Positions 24,106-38,185 of a DNA stretch of 64,000 nucleotides are shown piece by piece; positions within the stretch are counted from its first letter, which is position 1; each line of letters begins with the position of its first letter. Source of the stretch: Trichoplax adhaerens. Taxonomy: Eukaryota; Placozoa; Uniplacotomia; Trichoplacea; Trichoplacidae. The notes under the pieces are model-generated. The model did not search any database, had not been told where the DNA came from, and worked only from the letters and a program-made list of their open reading frames with translations. A program made the position numbers and the translations under genes. The DNA lies in NCBI RefSeq assembly GCF_000150275.1, contig NW_002060947.1:1272193-1336192 (forward strand), in the 5' to 3' direction.

Positions 24106-24961
24106 TCATATGTATCTATTTAGTACATCAAATACCTAAGAATAAAGATTACGAATAAGCTAGGATAATTATCCTACACGATCATAGCACATCACCGTAA
24201 GCCCGCTTAATGTGTTGCTACAGGAATAAAGTATTTTTATGTGCTGTACCAATAAAATGATTATTTTCAATGTCATTTGGTATTCCTATAGGCACCATAG
24301 ACAAAATATATGCCAATTTTTAATTGACGATGAATTTGTATTGCTAGAACATGATCTAGAATACCGAAATGATGACATTTAGTGCGATTTAAGATAAAAA
24401 AGAATGCTAGCATTAAACTGGCCCCCACCTACTTATACTTTAGCTTGTTTAAAAAAAGCAAAAGTAGATACTAATTCTTAGAAACTTTGGTAATTTATTA
24501 ATACTTGTAAAAAATCATGCGAAAGTCTTTGTTTGATTTGTCAGAATCATTGCGGATCAACTAAAGTACCACCAATAGATCTGAATTACTCCTATTTTAC
24601 CGAAATCCGCTTTACATCTGCCGTATGTTAACAGCCTTGTGTCAATACTTAATATTATGTTGACAATTATCTGATTGTCCACCATCGCATGACCACGTTC
24701 TTTAATCTAATTTCAAAATCAGAACTCATTTTTCATTCCAAATATTACCATATGAAAATGACAAACAATTAGCAAACAGAACAGCCGAGGCTTACTCAAT
24801 TGGATTTTTCTAACATATGAAACAAAAAGAATTCTATTTAATTTCCATTAGCTAAGTTATGCAATGCCTAACAATTTTATGAATAATTAATTATTAGGGC
24901 CTAGATGAAGATTCATTGTAATGAAAAGAGATTTTAAAATAAGCGATAGAAGATTTATTTT
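24106..24961. other. AT-rich stretch, nothing recognised
   Basis: No exon pair, RNA gene or repeat was found in these ~850 bases. Confidence 0.4.
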
Positions 24962-25612
24962 ACCAGCTAGGAATAGCCCTAACTTGCAACTAGGTTTGGG
25001 AGAGTGTTTTCTAGCATACGCTAGCGTAATTTAGAATATCAATGATTGATATTCCTAGGTAGATAGGATTTAACACAGTGAGATCTCCAAACTTCTAGAA
25101 AATCACAATATAATTTATTGTCGGCGAAGCCGTCACTTATATAGGCTTCGGTACCTAAAACTAATTTAACTACACGAGTTACCTCGTCTATTAGACATTA
25201 ATCTAATTCATACTCTAAAGAGCCTCTATTTATACGGATTAAACACAGTCTAATCCTATTAGATTTACTGTATCAGTATTAAAATTACTCAATTTCTAAT
25301 AATAGTTTAACAATATTTGGCTATCTTACTAAGATATTTTATCTAAACTTAAAGATTGTACTTTCAACCTCGACATCCTTCGAGGCGATAGACACTATCT
25401 AGTTAAACCAGTTGGAAATTACTATTTTAGTATATTTAATTCTAAATTAAGGATTGCTAAGACATCAAGTGTTAGCCACTAAAGTTACAAATCAAGGAGA
25501 CCGTAGACGTTACTAATATATAAGCAAATACAGAATATAACATAAAAATAATGTACACGTCACGAAGATTACTTTCGTGATAATTCCGTTAATAGTTGAA
25601 GGAGTTAACGGT
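24962..25612 (+). repeat. structured dispersed element, copy 2 (intergenic)
   Basis: This copy aligns with 8285-8945 along its whole length with many substitutions. Matching hairpins: CGAAGCC 25125-25131 with GGCTTCG 25144-25150; TCACGAA 25560-25566 with TTCGTGA 25574-25580; CCGTTAA 25586-25592 with TTAACGG 25605-25611. The last stem has different bases in the two copies, but pairing is kept in both. It lies 1.1 kb upstream of the receptor start and 0.5 kb before the TATA box at 26094. Confidence 0.75.
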
Positions 25613-26093
25613 TACAAGGGTAAATACGGCACATTTTTGAGTGAAATTTAAATTTCTTCAAAATAATGGTGTTACAGTGTTGAATACTGTATTACAGTAG
25701 AAATAACTATGTTAGGATAATTATGTTAGACTATCCTTATTTAGTTAACTTATAATTTGGATATACTGTATTTTAATATAGCACTGACTTTTTATGACAG
25801 TGACACTTATACACATACTGAAATTAATAGTTATAATAGGGAATGCAAATCATCTACTTATAATTCGAATCATTGTGATTGTAATTTACTTATGGTAGAC
25901 TGTAAATTATCATGGAAATGTTCCGTGATAGGACATATCGTAATCTGACTATTCTGTATTAGTCATTACATGTCTATGTTCGTAAATACTGTTGTCTGCA
26001 TTAAGGGAGCAGTAGCTAAAGTTAATATCTAATTCAGTAAATGATTCCAATGTTAATTGTATTAACTATGACTCATGAACTATTGAGGAGTAG

Positions 26094-26100
26094 TATATAA
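26094..26100 (+). promoter_or_regulatory. TATA box candidate
   Basis: TATATAA lies about 200 bases before the ATG at 26302. The stretch between them is richer in G and contains few runs of A or T, as in a 5' UTR. This supports a plus-strand gene start here. Confidence 0.35.
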
Positions 26101-26301
26101 ATGCAGCATATCGTGAAATAAAGTGAATTTCTCCAACTTAGTGTTTAACGTAAAATACGAGGCGTTTAAGTCTTTGTGTAGTCTGCTAGTAGAGCAAAAG
26201 TGTTCGTGACAGTGCAGATATCGTTCCTTGATACGTGGTTCAAGGAATTGACTTATTGATCGTATATTGCGTTATCTTGTTGCAAAGCTGTTTTGTGACA
26301 A

Positions 26302-26342
26302 ATGGCTAGTCCACAAAACGGTTTCGGATATACGAGTATGAT
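26302..26342 (+). CDS. candidate first coding exon of an unidentified gene
   Basis: ACAAATGG is a good translation-start context. The frame encodes MASPQNGFGYTSM plus two bases, then a possible donor GTAGTA at 26343. If unspliced, the frame ends at once with TAG (26344-26346). The serine-, glycine- and tyrosine-rich beginning gives no family. No downstream exon with matching phase can be identified with confidence. The nearest exon-like segment on this strand, 49048-49228, is 22.7 kb away and would need an acceptor at 49012-49013 to fit the phase. Confidence 0.3.
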
Positions 26343-29300
26343 GTAGTATTAAAATTTTGCATATTGCCAAATTATTTTTTTCCTTAAATTTTTGTTAGGT
26401 TCATGTTATGCTATTGAAAATCTACTTCCACTATCAATTTAAAATAAAGTAATATTATAGCTAAGAAAACAGTACCATACAAACTATTTTAAACTCTATA
26501 GCTGCTTATCTATATACACTTTCGTCCGATAATAGTAAATTCTTAAGCTAACTTTCCTATTCCTTTAATTACGCTGTCGGGCTTAGATTAGATGCTGAAA
26601 TATTGATTAGATAGCCTAAGACAGCAAACTCCTTCTTTCAATATTGAATTATATGCTAATTATCTTTTAGCATTCCTGTATGATTAACATTTACTTAAGA
26701 AACTAGAGGTAGCTAAACAAAATATAATAGTATCAAGATATCGAATAGCAGGCACACCATAATAAATCCGCCAAGATTTATTATCTCTTAAATCAGATAT
26801 GTTTGAAACGATGATAAATGATGCGGTCATAAACTGAATTAGACTGCACACAAGAAACTTATCTAATAATATGTATTAGTATTACATACAAATATTGATT
26901 GCTAAATATAAAATAACTCTCCTACAAGCTACTATCTATAAGCTTTATTGTTAAATATCCCGTAATTAGCTTAAGTTTCACGCACAAACTGCTAAACTGG
27001 TTACTTTTAATTAATAGCTTGCTGAATTCACAACAGTGCAATATCAATTTATGTCATATTACGCCGACGAAGCCGATCCAGGTTTAGTCTAAAAAATGAC
27101 GTTCAAAATTAGTACGCAGCTAAGGATTAATTTATCAGCTTAAGTTAACCTGTCTTAACTACCGTAGCTAAGTTTAGTGTTAAGTACCTGGATTTCCGAA
27201 TATGAAATAGATAAAACTTGTGGAATTTATAAATAGCATCCCTAGATATCGAATTAAAACTAGCCTATAATGGCAGAAAAGAGCCCATATTATTAACGAA
27301 CAATATATTAAAAGGACAATTAGACATTATTTGATCGATGTTTTATTTTACAATACGGTACATTTTACCTTAAGTAGGATGACATAATGAAGCTTCAGAC
27401 GACGGTTCTCGATTTTCTACGTAGCTGTTTATATCCGCTAAAAGGAGCTGACGTTTCATTCTTTACTTATTTTTATACTAAATCACATTTACGATATTTT
27501 CAATTATTTCTCCTATATTTAATCTTATTTAGATACAGAATTAATTTTTCCATTATTCATTTCTTCTTGCTACACTTAGTATATATGTTGCTGCTAAGTT
27601 ATACCTTAATTGTTAATATTAGCGTTACTAGTAGTCACTTACTACCTCATTGCTAATACAGTTACTATAGCACCTTATCTTAACATAAATTGACGAAACA
27701 TTGTAAGCCGCAGAGAATAGTGCCCTAAATCATTTCTCAGCCTATTTAAGATTGTAAATGTTTATTGCTGTACATATCTGCATTTGAAACGGAACTGCTC
27801 ATAATCGCGATATTGACAATATACATGTTTATTGAAGAAATGATAAGCTCCTTTACGCATGTTAAAATTATCAAGAATTTGTTAGTTTTTTATTTTACTT
27901 TTACTTTATCACTTTCCAACGCTCTGAATAATTCATTATTAATCACTACTTGATTTGTACCACTGCAAAAGGCAATTCAGTAAGTAGTAATATTAGCATT
28001 ACAAAAAACATTATATCGTCTCTTCCTTTCTATTTTAATTCATCATTAAAGAAATCGCAAATTTTTTACAGCTAATTGATCTCCATTCCTTGAGTAACGG
28101 TGAATTGAAAGCTAAAAGTAAACTTTGATTAAAATTTTCATTAAAATCATCTGGCTAAAATACATACGATATATTCTATTCATATAGCTGTAATGACATT
28201 TAATTGAAAAAATTAAACGCAATACATCGGAAGGAAAGTAACTTCATTTGCAATTTAGATATTCTGTTTAGTTTACGAGAACTTTAGGTATTTATTCAAT
28301 TGCATGTGAACTATCGTACTATGTTTCGTTTACAATATATTTCTTACTTAATAATGATATCTATTTGAAAAATTGAATTAATCTCAACTTCCGCCTAAAT
28401 TTATATTTATAGATTAAAAACGATCTAATAAATATTAAATTATTTCCACCATTCAACTTGTTTACTTAATATCTGATATTTTAGTTTCACTGAGAACAAG
28501 GCGAGGTAATCCTAAATAAAATATTTTACGATATCATACCATACGGCACCAAGTCCCAATGAATGAACCGTAGGAGAAAAAAATCACTTTCAACACCATA
28601 ATATTTTTTAAGATAAAAACAGTAGTTTGCCCCTATATATGTATAAATCTAATAATAATTATTATTATCTACATTTGAATTTTAAATAAACCATTTGTAA
28701 TACTTTAAAAAATCCTAGTCGTATCAGAAATTTTCAGAACCTTCGGAAAAAATATAGATATACGTTTACATGATAGCAATATCTTATACGCATTTATATT
28801 GCGTATTAGTTCTTCCTTAATTACTATGCATTTTCTTTCATTACGACGTATTTAGTACTACTTCCTGTGCTTTTAAAACCGACACTTATTAATAATTTAC
28901 TACAACATTACATATTTTGATTATATTTTCTAGACATTTAAGTTAAATCCATTCTAAAGTTACGCATAAAATATAGCACCTGATAAGAATAAGCCTTGCC
29001 GTAGTATCTGCGCGGCTAATAGATTTCAGTGATTAATAACAATAAGTAATATTGTATATTATGTTTTTATTTTCTACATAACTCTTTCTATTACAGGAAA
29101 ATATCCAATTCAAGCCAACGGATTTGAAAACTTACAGCGCAATCATAATTACTCTGTATTATACAAGCTGTCACGCAATCGTAAACTATTTACTACCTAC
29201 ATAATGAATTGAAATAGTAACCCAAGTATGGTAGTAATAAATTTTATTTGTTCAATTAGTTCTTTAGAATAGGAAAAGTAATTATATTAGAAACATATAT

Positions 29301-32300
29301 CTTAAGTTAAACAGTCTATTCCAATTTATTGCGAGAGTTCTAATATGAAACTAAAATGACTAAAGCACTTTCTATTATTTTTAACCGCCGATTTAGTTTG
29401 AAATTGCTATAAATATAAAATGCTATAACAAACTGATTACTGGATTACGATTCGAATGAAATAAATAATTTTTGATCTCTTTTTGGTATATTAGTACACA
29501 GTATAAAGTAAAAATAAGCTTGCTATAGCAAATATTGTTCTATCCTAAAGTTATGCATCACAATCTGTAATGCAAAATCGTTAGTAAACTGTCTACAGAC
29601 AAAAATGAAAAATTGAAAATATCTATATTTGACCATAAGGTAATAAATAATTTGCAGCGACAAAGATAACATTAATTTATCTTTTTTATAATTGATCTGA
29701 TGTCGTTGAAATAATTAAGAACAGTGCCTTTATCATGAAATAAAAAGAATTAGTCAAAAGTAACTTATTGTAGCAAGTCTTTTCAGTCGCAGCAATATAA
29801 AAATCTCTACTCTGATATGATGATGCCTTTTAATTTTATTTACTACTCCAATCTGAACGCAAAATTATTAGTTATATTCTGACATTTTTGAAAAATCTAG
29901 AAATTAGAACCGTCAAATTTAAGATTGTTTAATAGTTGGCATTTTGAATAGCAGCCATTAATCAAGATCCATTTCTGGAAAACATTCAAAATCTGATTGT
30001 TGAATAATAGGTCTTTATAGTGGAAACTATATCATGATTATTCGTTCTGCTCAATTACTTAACTAGCGCATAAACAGATATATGCCTATCGTGATAATCA
30101 CGATAAATAGATAGAATTGATTGCAGTTCATATTAACTACGATATTTCTAAAGTTAATCAGTACCTTTAGAATGATATGTTTGCTCAATATCAATAAACC
30201 GACGAAAGTTTATGTCGTGATTACTTTCTTGATTGCAAAACAATCTAATTTAATTATATGCTATTTCCATTGACTTGTCATTGTGTCAAATTTATTATTA
30301 AACACGAGAAAATTTAGGCACGAAAAAAGATCTATTTATCCCAATCAAGTATTTTTAATTGATCAACTATCATCTACTATCTATACTAAGATGTACAATA
30401 TAATACTGTTACTTAATCATATTAGGGGAGAATAACGTAATTTAGATTGGAAACTTGATATTTATTAATGCAGTGCATTGCCATGATAAATTACATACGC
30501 TATTCATTATACAACTGACCAATTTTGCCTTGTTACTAACAATAGTTAATTTAATATCGTATCTACCAATTGGAAATCTTCAATCGAAATGAAGGTATTA
30601 AAATTCAAGCAATCTTTTATTGTAGGTACTATTTTGTTGTATCTTATCTTTATCAACTTATTTCAACAATTAAAGTACTACATTGACCAATTTAATTTTA
30701 TTTATTCAAATCTATTAGTTTACGTTTACAGAGGAGGAACGATAGCAGTATAAATTGGACTTCTATTTATCTTTCTTGCAATCAATATTCAATAATTTAT
30801 TACTCATTATCTTATTCTTAATGTCAATAATTTCACCCGCTATACTTTTTTATGTACTGTTTGACTAACATATAAAGTCATCTCCGGATCTTAGAAGAAA
30901 AAGACGTTAACCATATTATCATATCAATCTTGGATTTTATCTCCTATTTCCTATTTAAAGGCAACGATTTTAATTTTATTCAATCCTTTTACTTAACGAT
31001 CAATAGTAACTGATAGCATTAGCCGAATCAAATCAAATCAAATTATTAGATGATGGGTTAAAACATATAGATAATCGGATACACTTTTCTCAAAGGTAAA
31101 GCGCCAGTAATAAAATATATATTAAATTTTATCCAATCTTACATAACAATTTTAAATTTTAATCTCTAAATTACTACTGTATCATACTGTATCATTCTTT
31201 CATATAAATAATATATCATTTCTACCTTTCGATGGAATTAGTAGAAAATGCTTGATGGACTATTTTTAATTGAGTCCATTAGGCTTTTGATGATTAGAAC
31301 CAAAATTAGCAGAATAGTTCATTTTCTTTTGGTATTAATTTCATAATTTTAAAGATGATGATATAATCGATTTCTGTAATCATAATGAATAGTCAAGCCA
31401 TCCAGCAAATAATAATGACGATCGATAGGCTGTATCTAAATTTTGTTTTATTACAAACTAACATCTTAATAAATCAGCTTTACTATATTTCATTTATAAT
31501 AAATGATTTCCATCCATTTTTTGTTGTATCCTTATTTTTATCACTGTTACAAAACATCATCCGCTAAATCTATTCAATAATAATAAAAAATTTATCTTAT
31601 TTAGGACCTTTACAGTAAGAAAATTTTATAGACTGGCTAATATAATGTACTTATAGTTGAGCGAATATTTCATTTTTATAGCGATATTAAAGATATATTG
31701 ATTGTGCACAAGGCATCATGACATTCAAGGTGCAAGCATCTAAAAGGCAATCTTTCGTCAACTAGCGATAACTCCGATCAGAAACGTATGAATAGCCATG
31801 ATATTGTATAATTTAATTTTTTTATCCATCATTTAATCTAGCATCTTTATTTTAATTACTCTTTTATCTTGGAAATTATATCAAATTCAGTAGATTTCCT
31901 TTGTCGATATATCTGATTTATGTAAATATACAGTCAATCAGTTATAATATTTAGATTGAAAATTACTCAAGTTTCATGACGTCATCGCTAGGTTTTATTA
32001 ACTTTCAAGGCTGGGAATAAATTGTATCTTTTTAATATGAGTATTTCTCACTATTTTGTATCAAACAACATCTAGTTGACAAAATTGAAATATTTTTATT
32101 TTATTCTCGATGACAAGGCTGACTTTAACTCATTTATTCTTATTCTCTCTTCATTAGCATTGGAATATTATTTGCTAAAAATTAGACTCCTCTTTCTGTC
32201 CAATTTGGATCTTGGACTCATTAATTGATTCTATTCTATCATTAAGAAAGAAAGAACGACTGTTTTTCTTAAAACAGAAAGAAGACTTACATCTACATAG

Positions 32301-33184
32301 TAGTACTATTAATAGTATTAGCAAATTAAGATCTGGTAGCACTAGCCACAAATCGTTCTATAACCAATAACTGTTAAGATCAAGGATCGATTAGTACAAC
32401 AGCAAAAAAGAAAGTACGTAATATTGGAGCATCGCAGGCTTCTTCAAAACTCTTCCATACCCAGGTAAGCCTCTATCTTAATTCTAGAACAATTTTATCC
32501 TAATATGTATCTTTATTAATATCGCTGTGAACTTAACATTATAGCTTCAGACACTTTACCCCGATCAGTAGGAAGCAACTAATAGGATACAATTTTTGAC
32601 TCAATTAAATCAATTTATAAGAAGGGCTTTCTTTGAAATTTTATTTTTTCTACAATTCTGCATATGGGAATGACAAAATGGCCGTAGTATTAGACGATCA
32701 GATTATTATAAAATCAGATAATTAAAGCCACCATCGGTAATACCCTAATTAATTTAAAAGTCCAAACTGTTAAATCAGATCTCGCTATAGTTCCAGAAAT
32801 AGACTGGTAGAAAATAAAATGAAATATTTTCTGTATTGCTGTTTGTAAATTTTCCTGGCCAACTCTTCACTTCTACTTTAGATATATCAACTTAATATCG
32901 GACAAACTCTTAAATAATTATTATCATGAGTGGAATAAAGTTAAATATAGCATTATGATCAATCCATTAGCTGCTTGTTTTAAACTCCAAACGATTTCAT
33001 TTCTCCATCATCGATCAGTAATGCCATGGATTAATCAACTTAAAGCCAGTATTCATAAAGTAATCCTAGTATTTCTAGCTACCTAAACTGCCTCCTCTTA
33101 TAATAATCATACTTCAGCGATAGCACAGATATGAATACGCTAATAAAGTCTATCGTAAATTGAAATTAGTTCTACCAGTGATAT

Positions 33185-33560
33185 CTTTCCAATTCTTAAA
33201 TCTCCTGATCGATTGGATCACATCAACATAAAGAATTCATTTTAGTTATTGAGATTAATGTAACTATATGAATAACTTTTTAATTTCTTAAATCTCCTGA
33301 TCCATAGATCACATAGGCCTGAAGAACTCACTTGTACCCTAGAGATTAATAAAACTTCACGAATAGCTTTTAATTTTCTGAATCTCATGATCCGTAGATC
33401 GAATAAGCATAAAGAATTTACTTTAGTAGTTTAGGTTAATGAAATTGTACGAATATCTTCTAGATTTTAAATCTTCATTTCCGCTAATCACATAAGCATG
33501 CAGAATTCGCTTTCATTGCTGAGATTTATAAAACTGAACGAATACTTTCTAATTCTTTCC
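33185..33560. repeat. four diverged tandem units of about 91 bases
   Basis: The motif (T)AAATCTCCTGATC or a variant recurs at about 33198, 33290, 33380 and 33470. Each time it is followed by GATCACAT-AAGCAT-AAGAATTCACTT and GAGATTAATGAAACT-like blocks. The units are clearly diverged. Confidence 0.7.
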
Positions 33561-35769
33561 AATTAAATGTATCCAGCCTGTTTTCTAATATTGATGACAT
33601 ATTAAATGGCATCAACTTAATTGGATAAAATTTTAATTTTATGGAAACTATGATACCAACCTAGTATCATATAATATATCAAAATGGATGATTTTGCTGA
33701 TAATTCAATCATAGAATGGCATTGTTTTTAAGAATAGACTAGTAAATAAGTTCTAGTCACTTAAATCACCATTAAGATTTAATGGAACCTTCTTACAAAT
33801 TTTAAAATAGAAATGCTACAGAGTTGTTTACAGATTGGAATAAAATGCAATTTTAAATGACTAATGCTCAATATGAATAACCAGTAAACTTTAGCATCTA
33901 CCGGAAGATGCTATTTGACAATCTTAGAAAAAATAAATTAATTAAATTTAATGATACAAGTTTCCAATCTATAATCGCCAATAAATGTATTAACTGTTGT
34001 GAATAATTTAATCTAATAATTAATCTCTCTTGATTGATCATGGATGTTAAAGGAATATTCTCTAATATCAGCCCTACGCTCCGCTAGAGTCGCATGTACT
34101 CTTAGGCTAAATATGCACTAATTCGATGATCATAATTATATAGTAGTTGAGTGAAGAAGATTCAGTTTACGATTAGCAAGATAGATAGTAGATGTTGCTA
34201 TTGAACCAATAGACCTTGAGCTTAGTATAATATCTGCTATTTATTAACAATCTTTTACTCCTTTAGTGAAGATTTTATTTACTAATCTAATCCTATAACC
34301 GTCACTCAGAAAGTTAAGCAAATTTCTTTTTAGCCCATTACAAATCATGATTACAATTAACCCATTCAGCTTGAAACAAATCTTAAACACTTTCCTAAAA
34401 TTTTTATTCATGCTTGTCATTCCCAAACTTAACATTTAACTTAATAACCACAATCTGTGTGTATACCAAATAATTTTATCCTCTCCCATGAGTAACTTAA
34501 ACATAAAATTCTTCTTGAAACTTAATCTTGAGTGACAAAGAAATTGCTTGCGTTGCATAGCCTAATGCATTGGATACCATAACATACAGACTGGAATAAA
34601 ACAGTTTGCCTCTTGCTCTTGAAGGTCTGCCCTATCAAAATTTAACTGTTGGGTCTACTCATTCGATTTCACGAGATTCTAACTAGTTTTATTTCACTAG
34701 TATTCATTCAATTGAATTTTGTTTCGTTTGAGTGCTAGCAAATCAATTCTTTTCACTTCAGAGTCACTTAAATTTATAGTTAATCCATTTAAATCATGCC
34801 AATTTCCCTTACTCCCCCTCCTCCAAAAAATAGTATTCCCTGCTCCATCCTGTGACCGTGCAGCATAAACATTTATCTATTTTAACATCACTCAGATTTG
34901 AATTAGTGATTGAATTCAGTGATTGAAATTAAGGCACTGAAAGTTTTAGTATATTTCGATTCAGTTCAATGTCTTCAGTTAAGGGGCCGTAAATTTTGAC
35001 ATGGTAGGTTAAGGATCAGTGAAATTTTACTAGTCAAATTGTACTGATGATCAATTTTCCTTTGATATCCTACATAGAGTGCTGAATCCAACATAGATTA
35101 TCAATCAGTCCATTTCAACTAGTTCAATTCTTCCTATGACATGGAGATTGACGGTTTTCTAAATGTTGAAATACAGTAGGCCATTATGAGTAATCTAATC
35201 TTCATGAATTGCCAATCTATACAATATTATGTTTCTGTAAGTGTATGCTAATCTTATTTCTATTTTGGTTGCTCATTCCATTTTGTAGCCAAATTAATGA
35301 TTTTTGATGCCGGTAAATTACCTATTCCAACACCTCTTCTTGTAGTCTTCTCTTAAGGCAATACTAATGTAATATCATGACATTACACTAAAATGATCTT
35401 CTCTCGGCATTTCTGACCTACCAGCCAGTCGAGTACACACAAACATCATATGGAACTATTCATCTAGAACATTTGAATTGTTTTCAAAAGATTAATAAAA
35501 CCAAGACATTGCAAGGATAGGGACAAACAATATAGAATTACGCATAAATAACAAAAGTGGACACAATATCGAGTTAGAAATACCATAGTATAACTAGAGA
35601 GAAGCCAAACTAATGTAGCACAATAACATGACTATTCTCTAATGGTATTTGTTCGGGGAATTATTTACTTTTAATGAATACAGCAATGTCTAGAAGATTA
35701 CAACTCTTACATCTGCGGTTTGCAATCTTGGCGCCAACTGTTTATGGCATTTACTATCTATTAGTATAG

Positions 35770-36335
35770 TATATAGAATTCCTGAGAGAATCAGAAATTA
35801 CAATATCGACTACCAACACAAATGAGCACAAAAACAAGAATAAAAATGGCGTAGAGTCTGTTGCCGTTACCTAGTGGCTATAGTTCAAATAGGGAGTAGG
35901 GAGTATAGGTAGAAATGAACGCTACCTTAATAAAGCTATCCATTTCGATAGCTGGCATTTCTGAGAAAAATCACAAGCTACGATATTGACTACAAACACA
36001 AATGAAAGCCCAAATAATAATAAAGATGGTGTAGAATCACTTGCCATTACCTTAAAGAAGACTACAACGTGGTTATGACCTAAGTAGGGAGTATACAGTA
36101 GGTAAAGAATAAACCCTACTTTAAAAAAGCTTCCATTTGGATAACCTACATTTCTGAGAGAATCAGAACTGCAACATCGACTACAAACGCAAATGAGCAC
36201 CAAAGTAGAAAGAAAATTAGCGTCTCGCCATTATCTTAAAGAAGGCCATAGAGGTTATGGTTTAAACAGGGAGAATAGGTAAAAATGGACTCTATTTTCA
36301 ATAAGTTTCAATTTGAAGAGCCTGCTATTACCATT
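35770..36335. repeat. three tandem units of about 180-195 bases
   Basis: TTCTGAGAGAATCAGAA, ATATCGACTACAAACACAAATGAG and AGGGAGTATAGGTA recur with starts near 35779, 35956 and 36150. The minus-strand open frame crossing 35922-36203 comes from this repeat and is not a gene. Confidence 0.75.
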
Positions 36336-37769
36336 GCTTTAAGAAATTGATATTACGCAAAGCTAAAAAGATATCCTGCCTTTTATCATCGCTTCAGAGT
36401 AATATATTAAGTTACGGTGATATTTGGCCCTTTTAACACCTCTTACTAGTATGAGCCTAAAATATAATCTCCATTTTACACTTAAATTAAATGACTATAA
36501 CATCTCGCGACAACAGAGGCCAACTTGAAATTTTCCTTGTGTTTGACAAACTTGTCTAACATTAGCGATCGTTCTCAACAATACTGCATCCGCAATATTA
36601 GCGCATCCGATTATTATTTTGCATTGTGACAAGCGATGAATGGCTTAGAGGTAAAAATAACAGGCCTATCTATCGTCAATTCGAGTTTAAAGTTTAAATT
36701 TAGCAGGCAAAAATTCAATCTCGATTGTTAATTCAACTTAAAGGAAGTCTTATTATTGCTCAGCCATTATACGGTACTGTCTAAATCTTGAGACTTTCGA
36801 TTCATTGCCATGTCAATTATGTCGCTAATGCCGACATTCACAAAATGTTAGAATGAAGGAAATTCTAGAATTCAATGCAATACGAATTATTTACCCGATT
36901 ACTATTTCATATGCACAAGAAATGTGATATAAATATATATGAATCGGTATTTCATACAGCAAATCTCAGTTTTTAAAATAAACCCTCTAGTAATTCTGTA
37001 CTAATTTCTTGTCGAATTGAATATTTCCTCCGATCGTTCTGTATGTACCTACCCGCAGCCTATCATTTCGTATTTTTCCAATATCTTAAATCACATCTTG
37101 TAATTATATCTGAAGCTTTCCTTACGATATCCTATTTTCGAATCACTGTACATGAATTACTACTTTTAATAGTTAACAAAATTTATATACTCCGCAGTAT
37201 TTTCTCACCACCGAAAGAGATTCTATCTTCACCTTAACCACTCAATAATTTTATTGTGACAGTAACGAAGTGAAGTTAAAACCAGAATTACGCTCATAAC
37301 TCATGCTTCGCCTTTCGTTATAGCGCAGTTAATCGACTTTAGCTATAATGATGTTATTTTTACTCACTACTTCACTGCAATAGGAATATTAACAACAACA
37401 GCGGTCATCAGTGTTGTCGTTAAGCATAGGTAATTATTGCACATACCGCCTTCACTTTTCTTCTAAACTGTCACTGTTGTTATTGAATTTTACCTTTCAA
37501 TTACCAACGGGAAGCAATTATTTTCTTACTCAACTTTTGTCCTACATTACCCACATTACCTTTCAATGGCAAAAAGTTACTGTAAGTTATCCTAGTTTGC
37601 TGTTTTCATCTTGGCACTAACAATTGATGACCTTTGCGAGGTCACTTATTAATAAGTACAAAATTTATTGGCAATCAAGCAATTTTCCATCACTGCAAAC
37701 TAAAACTAAATTTTACATTTCAACCAAAATTTACGTTGAATATAATATACATTCTCATAAGAGAACGGA

Positions 37770-38185
37770 TGTGGATGAGAACTGAAAGGCTATCTGCAGT
37801 ACTGTACGAGGGATATAGAAGCGAGAAATAAGCTGTCTGCATATCGATATCGTATAATTCAATCATAATATGGCTCAGAAACAAAATTTAATGGCGACCA
37901 AACAAATTTCTATCATATCATAAATGAAACTAGAATCTAGATTTAAACGAAATTTCACGTTTAAGATAATTTACTTTCCCAAAAGTGAACAGATCCTTAC
38001 GCTCAATTATATTATTTTATACTATACTAAATATAGAAATTAAGTGAATAAAAAATGGAAAGTTATTCGCAGTAAAAGGGGTATAGCAGCGAAAAATGGG
38101 CAATCTGCATATGGATGTCGAATAATACAATCATAAAACTTGATTTGGAAGCAGCATTTCCAAATAAGAAACAATACGTAACCTT
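37770..38185. repeat. two diverged tandem units, period about 268
   Basis: TCTGCATAT(C/G)GAT recurs at 37836 and 38104, with flanking matches to GGGATATAGAAGCGA and AATACAATCATAA-like words. The intervening sequence is less alike. Confidence 0.5.

Noticed and set aside
25757-25948. 63-codon plus-strand frame with several cysteines
   Set aside because: It begins with TTG rather than ATG, and no splice partner or family pattern was seen.
35922-36203. 93-codon minus-strand frame, cysteine-rich start
   Set aside because: It sits across a three-unit DNA tandem repeat and has a hydrophobic, repeat-derived composition.
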